A DNA stretch of 64,000 bases, from the NCBI RefSeq assembly GCF_007830265.1, contig NZ_VLKE01000001.1, positions 6,572,001 through 6,636,000 on the forward strand. The letters run 5' to 3'. Both the position numbers and the translations under genes were made by a program. The DNA comes from Micromonospora olivasterospora (GTDB lineage: Bacteria; Actinomycetota; Actinomycetes; Mycobacteriales; Micromonosporaceae). Below, piece by piece: positions 10,102-22,100 of the stretch. Under the pieces are notes generated by a model. The model was not told where the DNA came from and searched no databases. It saw nothing but the letters and a program-made list of their open reading frames with translations. Numbering within the stretch: the stretch's first letter is position 1; every line of letters starts with the position of its first letter.

Positions 10102-10937
10102 TGATCTCCACGGTGGATCCGCAGGCCCGGCACGGGCACAAGACCTCGGCGCGGGGTTTCGACGGGTACAAGGGCCACATCGCCGCCGACCCGGACAGCG
10201 AGATCATCACCGCGACCGAGGTGAGCGCGGGCAACCAGGGCGACGCGCAGACCGCCGCTGACCTGCTCATCGACCTGCTGCCCGACACCGACGGGCAGGA
10301 CGACACCGACGGGCAGGACGACACCGACGGGCAGGACGGCCAGAGCGGGCAGGACGGCGGTCAGGACCGGCCAGCCGTCTACGGTGATGCCGCCTACGGT
10401 GCTGCGGAGTTCCTCGAGAAGCTGGACGACGCCGGTACCGAGGCCACGGTCGAAACCCAGCCGGCGACCAACGCGGGCGGCCGGTTCACCAAAGACGCCC
10501 TCGGCATCGACCTCGACGCCGACACGGTGACCTGCCCGAACCAGACCACCGTGCCGATCCGCCGGAACCGTGCCGGTGACGGCACCGCCGACCTCGGCAC
10601 CGCCTGCGCCACCTGCCCCCTGGCCGCGCGGTGCACCACGTCGAAATCCGGCCGGAAGGTCGCGGTCGGCCGCCACGAACGGCTGCCGGCCCGAGCCCGG
10701 GCCGCCAGCACCGACCCCGCCCGGCGGGCCGACTACCGGGCCACCCGGCCGAAAATTCGACGCAAACTCGCCCACCTGATGCGACACCGCCACGGCGGCG
10801 GACGCGCCCGGATGCGCGGCCGCACCAAGATCGCCGCCGACTTCAGCCTCCTCGCCGCCGCCGTCAACCTCGCCCGGCTCAGCGTGCTCGCGATCCGCTG
10901 GACCCGGCCGGGAACCTGGGCCGTGGCCACCCGATGA
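10102..10937 (+). pseudogene. IS1182-family transposase, C-terminal fragment
   Basis: Homology begins abruptly around DPQARHGHKTSARGFDGYKG, the mid-protein DDE region of IS1182 transposases, and continues through VYGDAAYGAAEFLEKL, TCPNQTTVPIRR, CATCPLAARCTTS and the C-terminal AADFSLLAAAVNLARLSVLA. The N-terminal half is missing, and I see no credible start near the homology boundary. It is much diverged from the two complete IS1182-family copies at 44 and 57 kb, so it is a separate, older insertion. It carries an internal 18-bp tandem repeat, annotated separately. Confidence 0.8.
10284..10337 (+). repeat. Tandem 18-bp repeat (x3) in the IS1182 remnant
   Basis: Three perfect head-to-tail copies of GACACCGACGGGCAGGAC encode the hexapeptide DTDGQD three times in frame. 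This is an acidic insertion in a loop of the decayed transposase, probably from replication slippage. Confidence 0.9.
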
Positions 10938-11113
10938 CCAGCCGGAGAGCACGACCCCCGCACCACATCACGAGATCCTGCCCCGCCAAACCCCCGCACG
11001 AGCCTCCCCGCCGACCAAGCCCGGACCTCTCCGCGCGACGGGCGTTGCCCCCTGGTCCTGGACACTTGAACCTTGGATCGTGATGGTCCGGGGAGATCAG
11101 GAGTCCCTGACAG
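10938..11113. other. Non-coding gap between IS remnants
   Basis: No convincing gene or RNA. Very GC-rich sequence lying between the IS1182 C-terminal fragment and the IS3 OrfA fragment; it is probably IS-derived or filler from repeated insertions. Confidence 0.4.
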
Positions 11114-11508
11114 ATGGTGAACAAGCACTACCAGCGCAGTTCAAGGCCGACGCGGTGGCGTTGTACCGGTCTCGGCCTGGTGCGACGATCGCGCAGATCG
11201 CTGACGATCTCGGGGTCAACCGGGAGACGTTGCGTTGCTGGGTCCGCGCCGATGATCAACGGCGGGGGGCCGACGAGGCGTGCCGGCAGGACATGGGGTT
11301 CTCCGGCGCGATCGTCGTCCCGCTGTTGCGGACCATCGCCAACGACCTGCTCCGGGCCACGGGTGTCCCCAAGGTCGAGGCGTGCCCAGATGGTGTGCCG
11401 GGCCGCCGCCGGGCACCGGTGATTGGCGCGGGATTCGACAACCAGCGTCGGCGCGATGTGCCGGATGCCGCGCCTGCCCGATATCTCCGGACAGGCCACT
11501 ATGTCTGA
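11114..11508 (+). pseudogene. IS3-family OrfA (helix-turn-helix) fragment, frameshifted
   Basis: The ATG at 11114 starts MVNKHY, and after a missing C near 11133 the homology continues in another frame as AQFKADAVALYRSRPGATI and then AQIADDLGVNRETLRCWVR, the helix-turn-helix of IS3-group OrfA proteins. Restoring one C in the CACTACC stretch joins the two parts. After about 11262 the reading no longer resembles OrfA, and no OrfB/integrase follows, so this is a truncated remnant. Confidence 0.7.
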
Positions 11509-11529
11509 CTCCAGGCCATTCGACTAACG

Positions 11530-11586
11530 CTCAGTGGCGCGTTCGTCACTGAGCCTCTTGACGTATTTCTCACGGCCCCTGAGAAT
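11530..11586 (+). promoter_or_regulatory. Hairpin and weak promoter-like site upstream of the LamG gene
   Basis: A 7-bp inverted repeat (CTCAGTG at 11530-11536, CACTGAG at 11547-11553) is followed by TTGACG at 11558-11563 and, after 17 bp, GAGAAT at 11581-11586. The -35 is good and the -10 poor. It lies about 480 bp before the LamG start, and no other gene is evident in 11509-12062. Confidence 0.2.
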
Positions 11587-12062
11587 TGGCGATGCCGCTC
11601 TTCGAGAAAGGGTGAGAATTCGGGCTGGACGGCGGGTGTCGTCGACCACTCTTTCGCAATGCCACGCGATGTCGGATTGGCGACACCGGTCGGTCGGCCC
11701 GACGTTTCCTGCGACGGCGGGATTCGTGCGGTCGGGTGAGCCCTGGTGGCAGTTCAGTGGGCGCCCGGTGGGCGCGGCAAGAGTCGAACCGTCGGACTTG
11801 CGGATCTGCAATTCCCATTGTTCCGAAGTAACCCGTGCGGAATCTGTCGCGCAGGATCCCGCACTGTTGCTTGTTGGGCGGGGCGTGTCGTGGAACGGGC
11901 CCCGAAAGTCGCTGTCGAATCGTCGTGGCTCTACCCGGATCCTGGATCGGTGATCACGCACTTCCGTTGTCGGCGTTCCCGGCAACGGTCGGTTCAGTGT
12001 GCGTCCGGGCCAATCCGCAGTTTCTGTTCCCGCGTGCGGGATTCATCGAGTCGAGGATGGGG

Positions 12063-15000
12063 ATGGCGAACAAGAATCTGGTCAGGGTGTACAGCGACAG
12101 GAACTACGTGTACACGACCATGGTGCGTCACCAGGGTACGACGGTGGCGTTCGCGATGGACGGCTCCCGGCGTATCTACTACAGCGTGTTGAACCTGGAC
12201 CTGGGCAGCCGCGAGCGGGGTGAGATCGACAGCTCGTACTGGGACGACAATCCGCCGTTGCTCACCTTCCCGAGTGAGGTCACCGAGGTCGGCTTCGGTG
12301 TGGGCGAGACGGTCGGCGTGCCGGCGGTGCGGCTGGGCGGGCGGGCCGAGGTGGACGGTGGCCTGCAACTCCAGGCCGAGGACCTGGATCCGTTTCTGTC
12401 CACCACGGCCCGGCTGGGTGGTCAGGCGCCGTTCCAGGTCGTGTCGGACGGCCGGTACCTGATGCTGTTCCGCCAGTCGGTCGACGAGACGCACCCGGAC
12501 GCGTTGTTCCGGCTCGCCGGTGGCGGTGCTTCCGGGGATGCGAGCCGGACAGACTACGCCCAGGTGGGCGGGGCGAAGGTGCCGTTGGTGTCGAGCACCG
12601 TCCTGTGCGACCGCTTCGTGCAGGTGGGCGCGACGGTGAAGCCGGTGCTGGAGGTGCGGTACCGGCGCAGTCGGAGCAAGACCTCGCCCGCGTCCAGCAG
12701 CGATACCCTGGGCACCAGGGATCTGGATGGCAAACCGTTCTACGAGCCGACCCGCAAGTTGTCCTTCGTCCGTAATGTCGCGGACGGTGAGATCGCCGTG
12801 CTGTTGCTGCCCACTCAGGTCAACGATGTCATGCGGTGGCAGTTGTTCGCGGTGAACAAGGTGACCGGCCGGATCGACGGGTTCAACGTCGAGCGAGCCG
12901 ACGACGGGTTGTTCAACCTGGCCGGCACCCAGTTCTACACCAGTCCGGACCCGAGGTACGCCGGCTCCGTGCTGGAGCGTGAGCCCGGCGCGGACCCGTT
13001 CACCAATAAGCCGCTGGTGCCGGTGCCGCTGCCGACCGACCGGGCGGGGACCGCGCTGCGCCTGGATGGCCAGGACGACCACCTCGATCTGGGCAGTGCG
13101 CCGAGTGCGCGGTTGCAGGGCGCGTACACGGTGGAGGCGTGGGTCAACCCGGCCGCCGCTGGCGGGGCCATCGTGGCCGCCGGGGACGGGGCGCAGGCCG
13201 GGTCGTTCACGCTGCGCATGACCTCCGCTAGGGCGCTGGTGCTGACCCATCCCGGCACCGGCAACACGATCAGCGCGCCGGATGGAACAGTGCCTCTCAA
13301 CCGCTATTCCCACGTCGCGGCGGTGTTTGGCGGCGACACGCCGGTCAAGGGGCGGCTGTACGTCGACGGCGTCGAGGTGGCCAACGGAGCGATGTCGTTC
13401 ACTCCTTCCTCCTCTGGGGTGGCGTCGTATGTCGGCGCCCGACGGTCGGGGACCAGTGCCGCCGAGTTCTTCCGTGGTGACATCGACGAGGTGCGGATCT
13501 GGAGCCAGGCGCGGCCGGTCGGCGACCTGGCCCGCGACTTCCGCCGCCGTCTCGCCGGGGTCGAACCGGGTCTCGTCGCCTACTACCGCTTCGACGAGGG
13601 TGCCGGAAGCAGCGTCGCCGACCACACCGACAACGGGTTCGACGGCACAGTCCGGGGCGGCGCGGTGTGGGTGACCTCGGGTGCGCCGGTCGGGGACAGC
13701 CCAGGGCTGTCCCGGGAGACGTTCGGTTTCGCGGGCCGGTCCCTGTCCTCGGGGGTGGCGGCGGTGTTGTACTTCCAGCAGGAGGAGACGGTCGCCGGTT
13801 ACGCCGACCAGCCGAGCCCGGCGAAGAGGCAGGCGCGGGTCCTGTTGGCGTGCCCGACGGTCGAGACGGCCGCGCCGGGCGGTGATCCGCTGCTGGCTAC
13901 CCTCGATCTGGCTCTCGCCGCTGACGGTCGGCTTGCACGGGTGCCCCGTTCGGTCGTGCTGTCGACCATCGGGCGTCCCGACCCGACGAAAGATATGGAT
14001 ATGCTCAGCGCTGCCCAGGAGGCGGTCACGGCCGCGCAGGCGAAGCTGATCGCGGACCAGCATCTCCTCGACCTGGCAGACCAGGCGGTACGGGACGCCC
14101 AGCCGGGATACGAGTACTGGAACAACAGGTACTGGGCCTTCGTGAATTCCGGCTACTGCTACGACGAGGGATCGTTCGTCTGGCCCCACGAACGTTCAGG
14201 TCGGGCGGACGGCCTGCTCGCGTTGCTGGGCATGGCAGCCGCGCCCTACAACGCCGCACTGCGTTCTCGGGATGATGCGACGGCTCAGCTGGCCCGGGAC
14301 CGGACGGTGCTGGCCGAGCGGCAGGCCGCGCTGGCCGCGCTCAGCGGCGGGCTACAGGGCGGTGACGACGTGACGCTGGCGATGCCGGTGGTCGCGGTCG
14401 ACAGCATCGGCCTGAGCGTCTTCGGCGCGGTGTTGGCGTTCGCGTGGAGCCGGAACACCCCGGCTCTGCTCGACAGCTCGACCGGCGAGGTGGTGCTGTA
14501 CTTCCGTGGTGTCGACGGCCAGTTCTTCTCCGTCTACTACGACGTCACCGCCTCCCGGGCGGCCAAGCAGCTCACGTTCCCGTCCGGGCGGTTGGCGCTG
14601 ACCAGCCGGGACACCGGGGTTGCCCTGTCCGAGCTGGGTATCGTCGTCTCCGCCGGGCCGGACGCCGCCCGTTGCACGGTGACGGTCACCCGTACGGCGA
14701 ACAACACCACCTACACCGAGACGTTCAACGGGGTGCCCCGACGCGCGGACCAGTTCGCGGCCGCGCTCACCGGCACCCCGACCGGGGACCTGCTGGGCAC
14801 GGTCGTCTCGATCCAGGGCAACACCGTGACCCTGGCCGCACCACTGCCCGCAGCACTGGCGGCGGGCACCAAGGTCAGGGTGGCCGGGGCGGTCTACCAG
14901 GTGCGGGACTCCGTGCCCGCCGTCTCCAGCTTCACCCTGACCACGAATCCGGGCACGGTGGGGGCGGGTGCGCAGGTGCGCACGGTCGTCTACGACTACG

Positions 15001-18000
15001 CCTCGGCCACCTCCAGCCGCCCCGGGGCGCGTCTGGACGCCGGCTCGCTGATCGTCGCCGTCGATGCCGGTACGGCCACGGACGCCGTACCCAACGGCAC
15101 GGCCGCCGACGTCGTTGCCGGCCGGGGCAACCACTGGCGGGGCAACGCCCCTGGGCGGGCGTTCTCCTTCGACGGCACCAAGCGGCTCGCCCTCCCGGCC
15201 GCCCAACGTGCTCGGGCGGCGATGGCCGGCGACCTCACCCTGGAGGCCTGGGCCAACCCGGGCTTCGCCAGCGCGCAGAGCCGCATCCTGCACGCCAACC
15301 TGCCCGGCACCCCGGCCACCCGGTACACCCTCGGCGTGTCGAACGCGCCCTACCTGTCGGCGCTGGAGTTCAACGGGAGCGGCGACTCCCTCGACTGCGG
15401 CACCGGCATCGACCTGACCAGCACGTCCTTCACAGTGGAGTTCTGGATCAAGCGCCTGGCAAGCGGCCGGTCCGACTACATCGTCGGGCTCGGCACCACG
15501 AACACGACGGACCAGAGCCTGCACATCGGGTTCCGCGACAGCAACGCCTTCACCTTCGCCTTCTGGAACGATGACGTGGACGTTTCGACCTCCTACAGCG
15601 ACCAGAACTGGCACCACTGGGCATGCGTGTACGACCGGGAGGGCACCAACCGCACCCAGATCGTCTACCGGGACGGCGTGGAGGTCGCCCGCCGTCCCGC
15701 CACCGGGCACTTCGCCGGCACCGGCAAACTGCTGATCGCTCAGGCCGGGGGCAACAGGGCGTACGCACAGGTCGACGAGGTACGGGTCTGGGGACGCGCT
15801 CGTTCCGTCGAGGAGGTGAAGGCGAACAAGGACCGTCGGCTGACCGGCAGGGAAACCGGCCTACTCGGCTATTGGACCTTCCCCGGCCGGCAGACCACCG
15901 ACCGGACCGGGCGCGGCAACGACGCCACGATCACTGGCAACCCCAGGCTCGTCGCCTCCAACTTGCCCGGCTACCGGATATTCGCCGGGGTCGGCGACCA
16001 GCTCGTCCGCAGCCGCGACGCCTACCCCGCCGGGCAGTGGGGCCACCTCGTGGCGGCGTTCGAACAGGACTGGGCGCTGCGCCTCGAGGCGCCGCTTGGC
16101 TGGACACCCCCCGCGCCGACGCCCTCAACATCGTGAACGACCTGACGATCGAGGTGTCCCTGCGGCTCGATGCGTTGGGCAACAACCAGGGGCTCGTTTG
16201 CAAGGGCGGGCTGGCTGACGGTGCCGGCGGGACCGTCCCGTACGCCTTCTACGTCCAGCACGACGGGGCGCTGGTCTTCACCTACGAGAACACCTCAGCC
16301 ACCCAGCCAGGCGTCGCCGTCTCGTCGACCAGGTTGCAGGCGGGCGTGTTCGCCCGGGTCGCGGTCACCCGCAGAGCCAACGCCGGCAACTCCAACGCGC
16401 AGGACATCACGTTCTACGTCAACGGCGCGGCGGCAGGCAGCACCACCCTCACCGGCCCGGCCCCGACAGGTAACGACGGGGTCCTCGACATCGGCCGGTA
16501 CCGCAGCGGCAAGACCGGATACGGGCTTCGCGGCGCGATCAGCGAGGTCCGGCTGTGGAACATCGCCCGGGAGGCGGCCAAGATCGGCGCGACGGTCACC
16601 GACAGCACCCCGGGCCTGGTCGCCCAGTGGAAGTTCCCGGAAGGCGCCGGGAACAACACCATCGACGTCACCGGCACCTACACCGGCCGGTTGCACGGCG
16701 TCACCTGGGTCAAGACACCCGACCCGAACGGCAACACGTTCCGGCTCTACCACAACGGCGACTCGACCCCCGCCGACCCGGTGCCGGCAACCGACACGGC
16801 CGTGACCGCCGGCTACGGGCCCGAGCAGTTCACCGTCGGTGGCGTCATGACCGCCGACACCACCATGCGCGACGGCTTCGCCGGCACCCTCGACGAGATC
16901 CGGGTGTGGCAGACCGCCCGTACCGGCGAGCAGGTCCTGGACAACGTCTTCACGCGGCTGCGCGGGGAGTCCGAGGATCTCGTCTGTTACTACCAGTTCG
17001 ACGCCGTCTCCACCGTCACCGGCGCCCCGGTCCTGGACGCCGGGCCGCGTGGGAACAACCTGACCACCGCCGCCGGCAGCGAGCCGGCCATCGTGCTCTC
17101 CACCGCGCCCGTCTCCACCGACACCGCCGAGGTCCGCTCGGCACTGACCGGGATCCGCACCGCGTTCCACGACCTCATCAGCGCCGCCCCTGCGGTGGCC
17201 GAGTACGCCGACGCCCAGCGGATCCCGGACCGAGGCGTGCGGGGAGTGATGAAACGCTGTTACACCTACCAGCAGAACGGCCGCTGGTACCTGATCACCG
17301 GCTACAAGATCGGTAACCTAATCAGCAAGTGGGTCGGCCAAGCCCAGTTCGACCCGCAACTCGTCGGCTACATCGAGGGCGCACCCCCGGTCCCCTCCGA
17401 GAACCTCGTCAAGCGTCCCGGCACCGACGACTACGTCGACGCCGCCACCGTCTCCTTCATCCAGGCCGAAGAGGTCACCAACACCCTGTCGTCCAGCCGC
17501 GAGATCAGCATGGACGTCTCGGCCAAGCTGAAGTTCTCCTGGGAGGTCTCGGCCGACATCCTCAACATCACCGCCCCCCTCGGAATCGGCACCGCCCAGC
17601 CCCTCGCCAAACTGTCCATGGAGGGCAACCTCGCCCTCAGCTTCGACTTCTCCAACGGCTGGACCAGCGAAGCCGAGGTCTCCGAGGGCAGCAACACCAC
17701 CCGCACCAGCAGCGTCGCGCTCAGCGGCGCGTGGGAGGACCCGGACCACCCGCTCAACCCGGCCGTCGGCCAGCGGTGGGTACCAGCGAACACCGGCTAC
17801 GCCTTCGTCCAGTCCGAGACCGCCGACGTCTTCGCGCTGCGCCTCGAACACACCGGCGCGCTGGTCGCCTACCGGATGATGCCCAACCCCGACATCCCCA
17901 GGGACTGGAACATCATCGAATTCCAGATCAACCCGTTCTACACGAAACAGGGCACCCTCGACGGGCTCGTCGGCTTCGGGTTGGCCGGCTCCTTCCCGGA

Positions 18001-19000
18001 CCCCGCCCACTATCCCAGCGCCGGTGACGGCGCCGAGTACAGCTACTTCAAACCCCGCGAGGCGTACGCCCTCAAACGCCGCATCGAACGCCAGGCCCAA
18101 CAGTTGCAGAGCTACTACGACTCGGTCTCCACCGAAACCCACGCCCCCGACCGGACCGCCGAGAAGGCCAGGGAGATCGCCAGCAAAGCCTCTGCCCGGC
18201 GCAACCTGGCCAACACCTACGTCTGGACCGCCGGCGGCGGTTTCTTCGCCGAATCCACCGAGACCACCGACAGCGTGACCGAAACCACCGGCGGGTCCTA
18301 CTCGGTCAAGGGCACCATCAGCGGCGGCGGCATGTTCGAGATCGGCGGAGCCGCAGGCGGCACCAAGATCGGCTTCGAGGCCAGCATGTCCGGCGGCAGC
18401 AGCGTCACCCGCACCAGAGCGAAAGCCGCCGCGAAGACGTTCGGGCTCGACGTCGGATGCACCGGCGGCCGGGACCTCCAGCGCTACACCGACAGCGGGG
18501 ACGCCATCTACGACCCCGCCACCAACAATCCCGTCACCGCCCCCGGCCGGGTCGACGCCTACCGCTTCATGACCTTCTACCTCGACGTCACGAAGGACAA
18601 CTTCGAGGACTTCTACGGCAAGATCGTCGATCCGCTCTGGCTCGCCACCTCACCCCAGGCCGCCGCTCTGCGCCAAGCCAACCAGGCCGACCAGAAACCA
18701 CCCTGCTGGCGCGTCTTCCACCGGGTCACCTTCGTCAGCCGTCTCCTCGACCCCGCCGCCGCCACCCCCAACGCCCCCGCGTCCCTGACGAAGGCCCTGC
18801 AAAGCGAAGGCTTCAACAGCGTCTACGACCTCATCCAAACCCTCGAACCCGACATCAGAAACAACCCGGCCAACCTCGACAACCTCGCCAACCTGGCCAC
18901 CGCCGCCACCGAGGTACTGGCCAAGAGGCTCTACCGACTCACCCCGTACACCCAGGACATCGTCGTACACGTCGCCCGCTACCTGGGCATCGACCGGTAG
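12063..19000 (+). CDS. Giant multi-LamG (concanavalin-like) protein with Gly/Ser/Thr-rich C-terminal module, apparent frameshift
   Basis: A 2,312-aa protein once one G is restored at about 16088 (GAGGC to GAGGGC), which joins ALRLE to GAAWLDTPRADALN. The start is the ATG at 12063 (MANKNLVRVYSD), with GAGG 6 bp upstream. No signal peptide is visible. From the N-terminus: a unique domain (1-320); LamG jellyroll 1 (about 335-540, with YTVEAWVNP and DEVRIWSQAR); an Ala/Gln coiled coil (about 645-770); a beta-rich part; a degenerate and then a full LamG (about 1035-1310, DEVRVWGRAR); two further LamG-like units (about 1345-1650, SEVRLWNIAR and DEIRVWQTAR). The last 600 residues contain alternating Ser/Thr and hydrophobic strands (EVTNTLSSSREISMDVSAKL) and a Gly-rich stretch (GTISGGGMFEIGG). 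This part could form a beta-barrel or pore, but I cannot name a family. It converges on P1. Confidence 0.75.
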
Positions 19001-19010
19001 CCACCCGACC

Positions 19011-19043
19011 GTCGCCGGCGCGGCCACCCGCCGCGCCGGCGAC
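19011..19043 (+). terminator. Strong hairpin after the LamG gene
   Basis: A perfect 14-bp stem (GTCGCCGGCGCGGC at 19011-19024, GCCGCGCCGGCGAC at 19030-19043) with a 5-nt CACCC loop begins 10 bp after the LamG stop. There is no U-tract, which is normal for actinomycete terminators. It would also serve transcription arriving from P1 on the other strand. Confidence 0.7.
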
Positions 19044-19196
19044 GCCGCCTCGACCCCCGGAAGCGCCCTCTGACGGCACGTGCAGGCTGGGGTGGACCCC
19101 ACGCTGGACCCAGAGGCCAGCAGAACAGCCGCACCCTCAAACCATCAAGATCAACTCATTCGGCCAAAGATCATGCCGGCCACCCGATCCACGGAT

Positions 19197-22100
19197 TCAG
19201 GCTGAGGTGGCCCAGTCGGCGAGGTTCCCGCTGCCGTCGCCGGCCTGATCGTCGATGCTCGGCTGGCCGGGGTCGGTGGACATCGCAGCACCGTGCCCGT
19301 CGGTCACACCACTGCCGGAAACGGGCCCCGCCGGTCCCGCCCACCCCACCGTGCAGGCCGACGCGGCCGGCCCCGCCTGCCAGGACGACGCGGTGGGGGC
19401 GTCCGGGGCGTCCAGCGGCCAGGGCGGCCCTGAGAGTCCAGGCAGACCCGTGCCCGCCGGCGGGGCAGGTGCCGGCCCGGGCATCGGCGACGTATCCCCG
19501 TGGTTCAGCCAGGACAGATCCTCACCACCCTGCGGGCGGTCCGGTTCGGGGGCAGGGCCCGGCACCGATGCTTGCCGGGGCTGACCCGGATCGCTCACCC
19601 TGTACCGCGCCGCCCCGCCACCGTTTGCTTCCTGGACCAACTGCAGCAGACCACGGTCGCGCAATGCCCCGATCCGGTCACGCACCGTCCGCCGCGGTGT
19701 GGATGTCGCCGCGGCGAGGTCTGACTCGGTGACGGTGATGAGCCCGTCGCCGTCCATACTGTCGATCAGGGCGTTCCACAACTTCCGCAGCTGATCCCGC
19801 TGCCGCGTTGCGGGGGCGTTGTGGCCGGCGTGCTGGTCGAACAGCGTCCGGGCATCATTCCGGTCGCGCGCCCACTGGCTGCCTTCGGGAAGGTCCGGCA
19901 GTGGTGCTTGCCGGGGCTGACCCGGATCGGTCACCTCGTACCGCGCCGCCTCACGACCGTGACTTTCCTGGACCAGCTGCAGCAGACCACGGTCGCGCAT
20001 TACCCCGATCCGGTCATGCACCGTCCGCTGCGGTGTGGATGTCGCCTTGGCGAGGTCTGGCTCGCTGGCGGTGATGACCCCGTCGTCGTTCATATGGTCG
20101 ATCAGGGCGTTCCACAACTGCCCCAGCTGTTCCCGCTGCCGCGTTGTGGTGGCGATGTGGCCGGCGTGCTGGTCGAACAGCGTCCGGGCCCTATCCCGGT
20201 CGCGCACCCGCCTGCTGTCCGCAGTGGGTTGGGGTTGGGGTTGGTCGGGGTGCAGTGGGGCGGTGGTGGGTGGCTCGTCGGCCGGGTGATGGGGGGTGTC
20301 GCCGGCGTGGAGAGTGCCGGCGTCGGTGCGGGTCACCGCTGGGGATGGTTGCCAGTCCATGACCGGCCCCTGGTGGGTGGCCCAGTCGCCGAGATCCCCG
20401 CCGTCGCCGGCCTGATCGCGCGGCTGGCCGGGGTCGGTGGACATCGCAGCACCGTGGGCGGTCACATCACTGTCGGGAACCGGCCACCCCGGTTCCGTCC
20501 ACCCCGCCTGCCAGGACGACGCGGTGGGGGCGTCCGGGTCGTCCAGCAGCCCGGGCAGGCCCGTGTCCGCCGGCGGGGCAGGTGCCGGGCCGGGCATCGG
20601 CAACGTATCCCCGTGGTCCAGCCAGGATAGGTCCTCACCCTGCGGGCGGTCCGATCCGAGGGCAGGGCCCGGCACCGGTGCTTGCTGGGGCTGACCCGGA
20701 TCGCTCACCTCGTACCGCGCCGCCACGCCACCGTGACTTTCCTGGACCAGCCGCAGTAGACCACGGCCGCGCAATACCCCGATTCGTCTATGCACCGTCG
20801 GCCGCAGTGTGGATGTCGCCTTGGCGAGTTCTGGCTCGCTGGCGGCGATGGTCCCGTCGTCGTTCATATGGTCGATCAGGGCGTTCCACAACTGCCCCAG
20901 CTGTTCCCGCTGCCGCGTTGTGGTGGCGATGTGGCCGGCGTGCTGGTCGAACAGCCTCCGGGCCTCATCCGGGTCGCGCACCCACCGGCTGCCTGCGGGA
21001 AGGGCCGGCATCAGTGCTTGCCGGGGCTGACCCGGATCGCTCACCCTGTACCGCGCCGCCACGCCAGCGTGACCTTCCTGGACCAGCCGCAGCAGACCGC
21101 GGCCGCGCAATACCCCGATCCGGCTATGCACCGTCGACTGCGATGTGGATGTCGCCTTGGCGAGGTCTGGCTCGCTGGCGGTGATGAGCCCGTCGCCGTC
21201 GATACGCTCGACCAGGGCGCTCCACAACTGCCCCAGCTGTTCCCGCTGCCGCGTTGTGGTGGCGATGTGGCCGGCGTGCTGGTCGAACAGCCTCCGGGCC
21301 TCATCCGGGTCGCGCACCCACCGGCTGCCTGCGGGAAGGGCCGGCATCAGTGCTTGCCGGGGCTGACCCGGATCGCTCACCCTGTACCGCGCCGCCACGC
21401 CAGCGTGACCTTCCTGGACCAGCCGCAGCAGACCACTGCCGCGCAATACCCCGATCCGGTCATGCACCGTCTGCCGCAGTGTGGATGTCGCCTCGGCGAG
21501 GGCTGACTCGCTGGCGGTGATGATCCCATCGCCGTCCATACGATCGACCAAGGCGCTCCACAACTGCCGCAGCTGTTCCGGCTGCCGCGTTCTGATGTGG
21601 CCGGTGTGCTGGTCGAACAGCGTCCGGGCCTCATCCGGGTCGCGCACCCACCGGCTGCCCGCGGGAAGGGCCGGCATCGGTGCTTGCTGGGGCTGATCCG
21701 GATCGCTCACCTCGTACCGCGCCGCCCCGCCAGCGTGACCTTCCTGGACCAGCCGCAGCAGATCACTGCCGCGCAATACCCCGATCCGGCGATGCACCGT
21801 CGGCCGCGGTGTGGATGTTGCCTCGGCGAGGTCTGACACGCTGGCGGTGATGATCCCGTCGCCGTCGATCCGGTCGATCAGGGCGTTCCACAACTGCCGC
21901 AGCGGTTCCCGCTGCCGCGTTGTGGCGATGTGGTCGGCGTGCTGGTCGAACAGCGTCCGGGCCTCATTCGGGTTGCGCACCCGCCGGCTGTCCGCAGTGG
22001 GTTGGGGTTGGGGTTGGGGTTGGTCGGGGTGCAGTGGGGTGAGGGTGGTGGGTGGCTGGTCGGCCGGGTGATGGAGGGTGCCGTCGGCGTGGAGAGTGCC

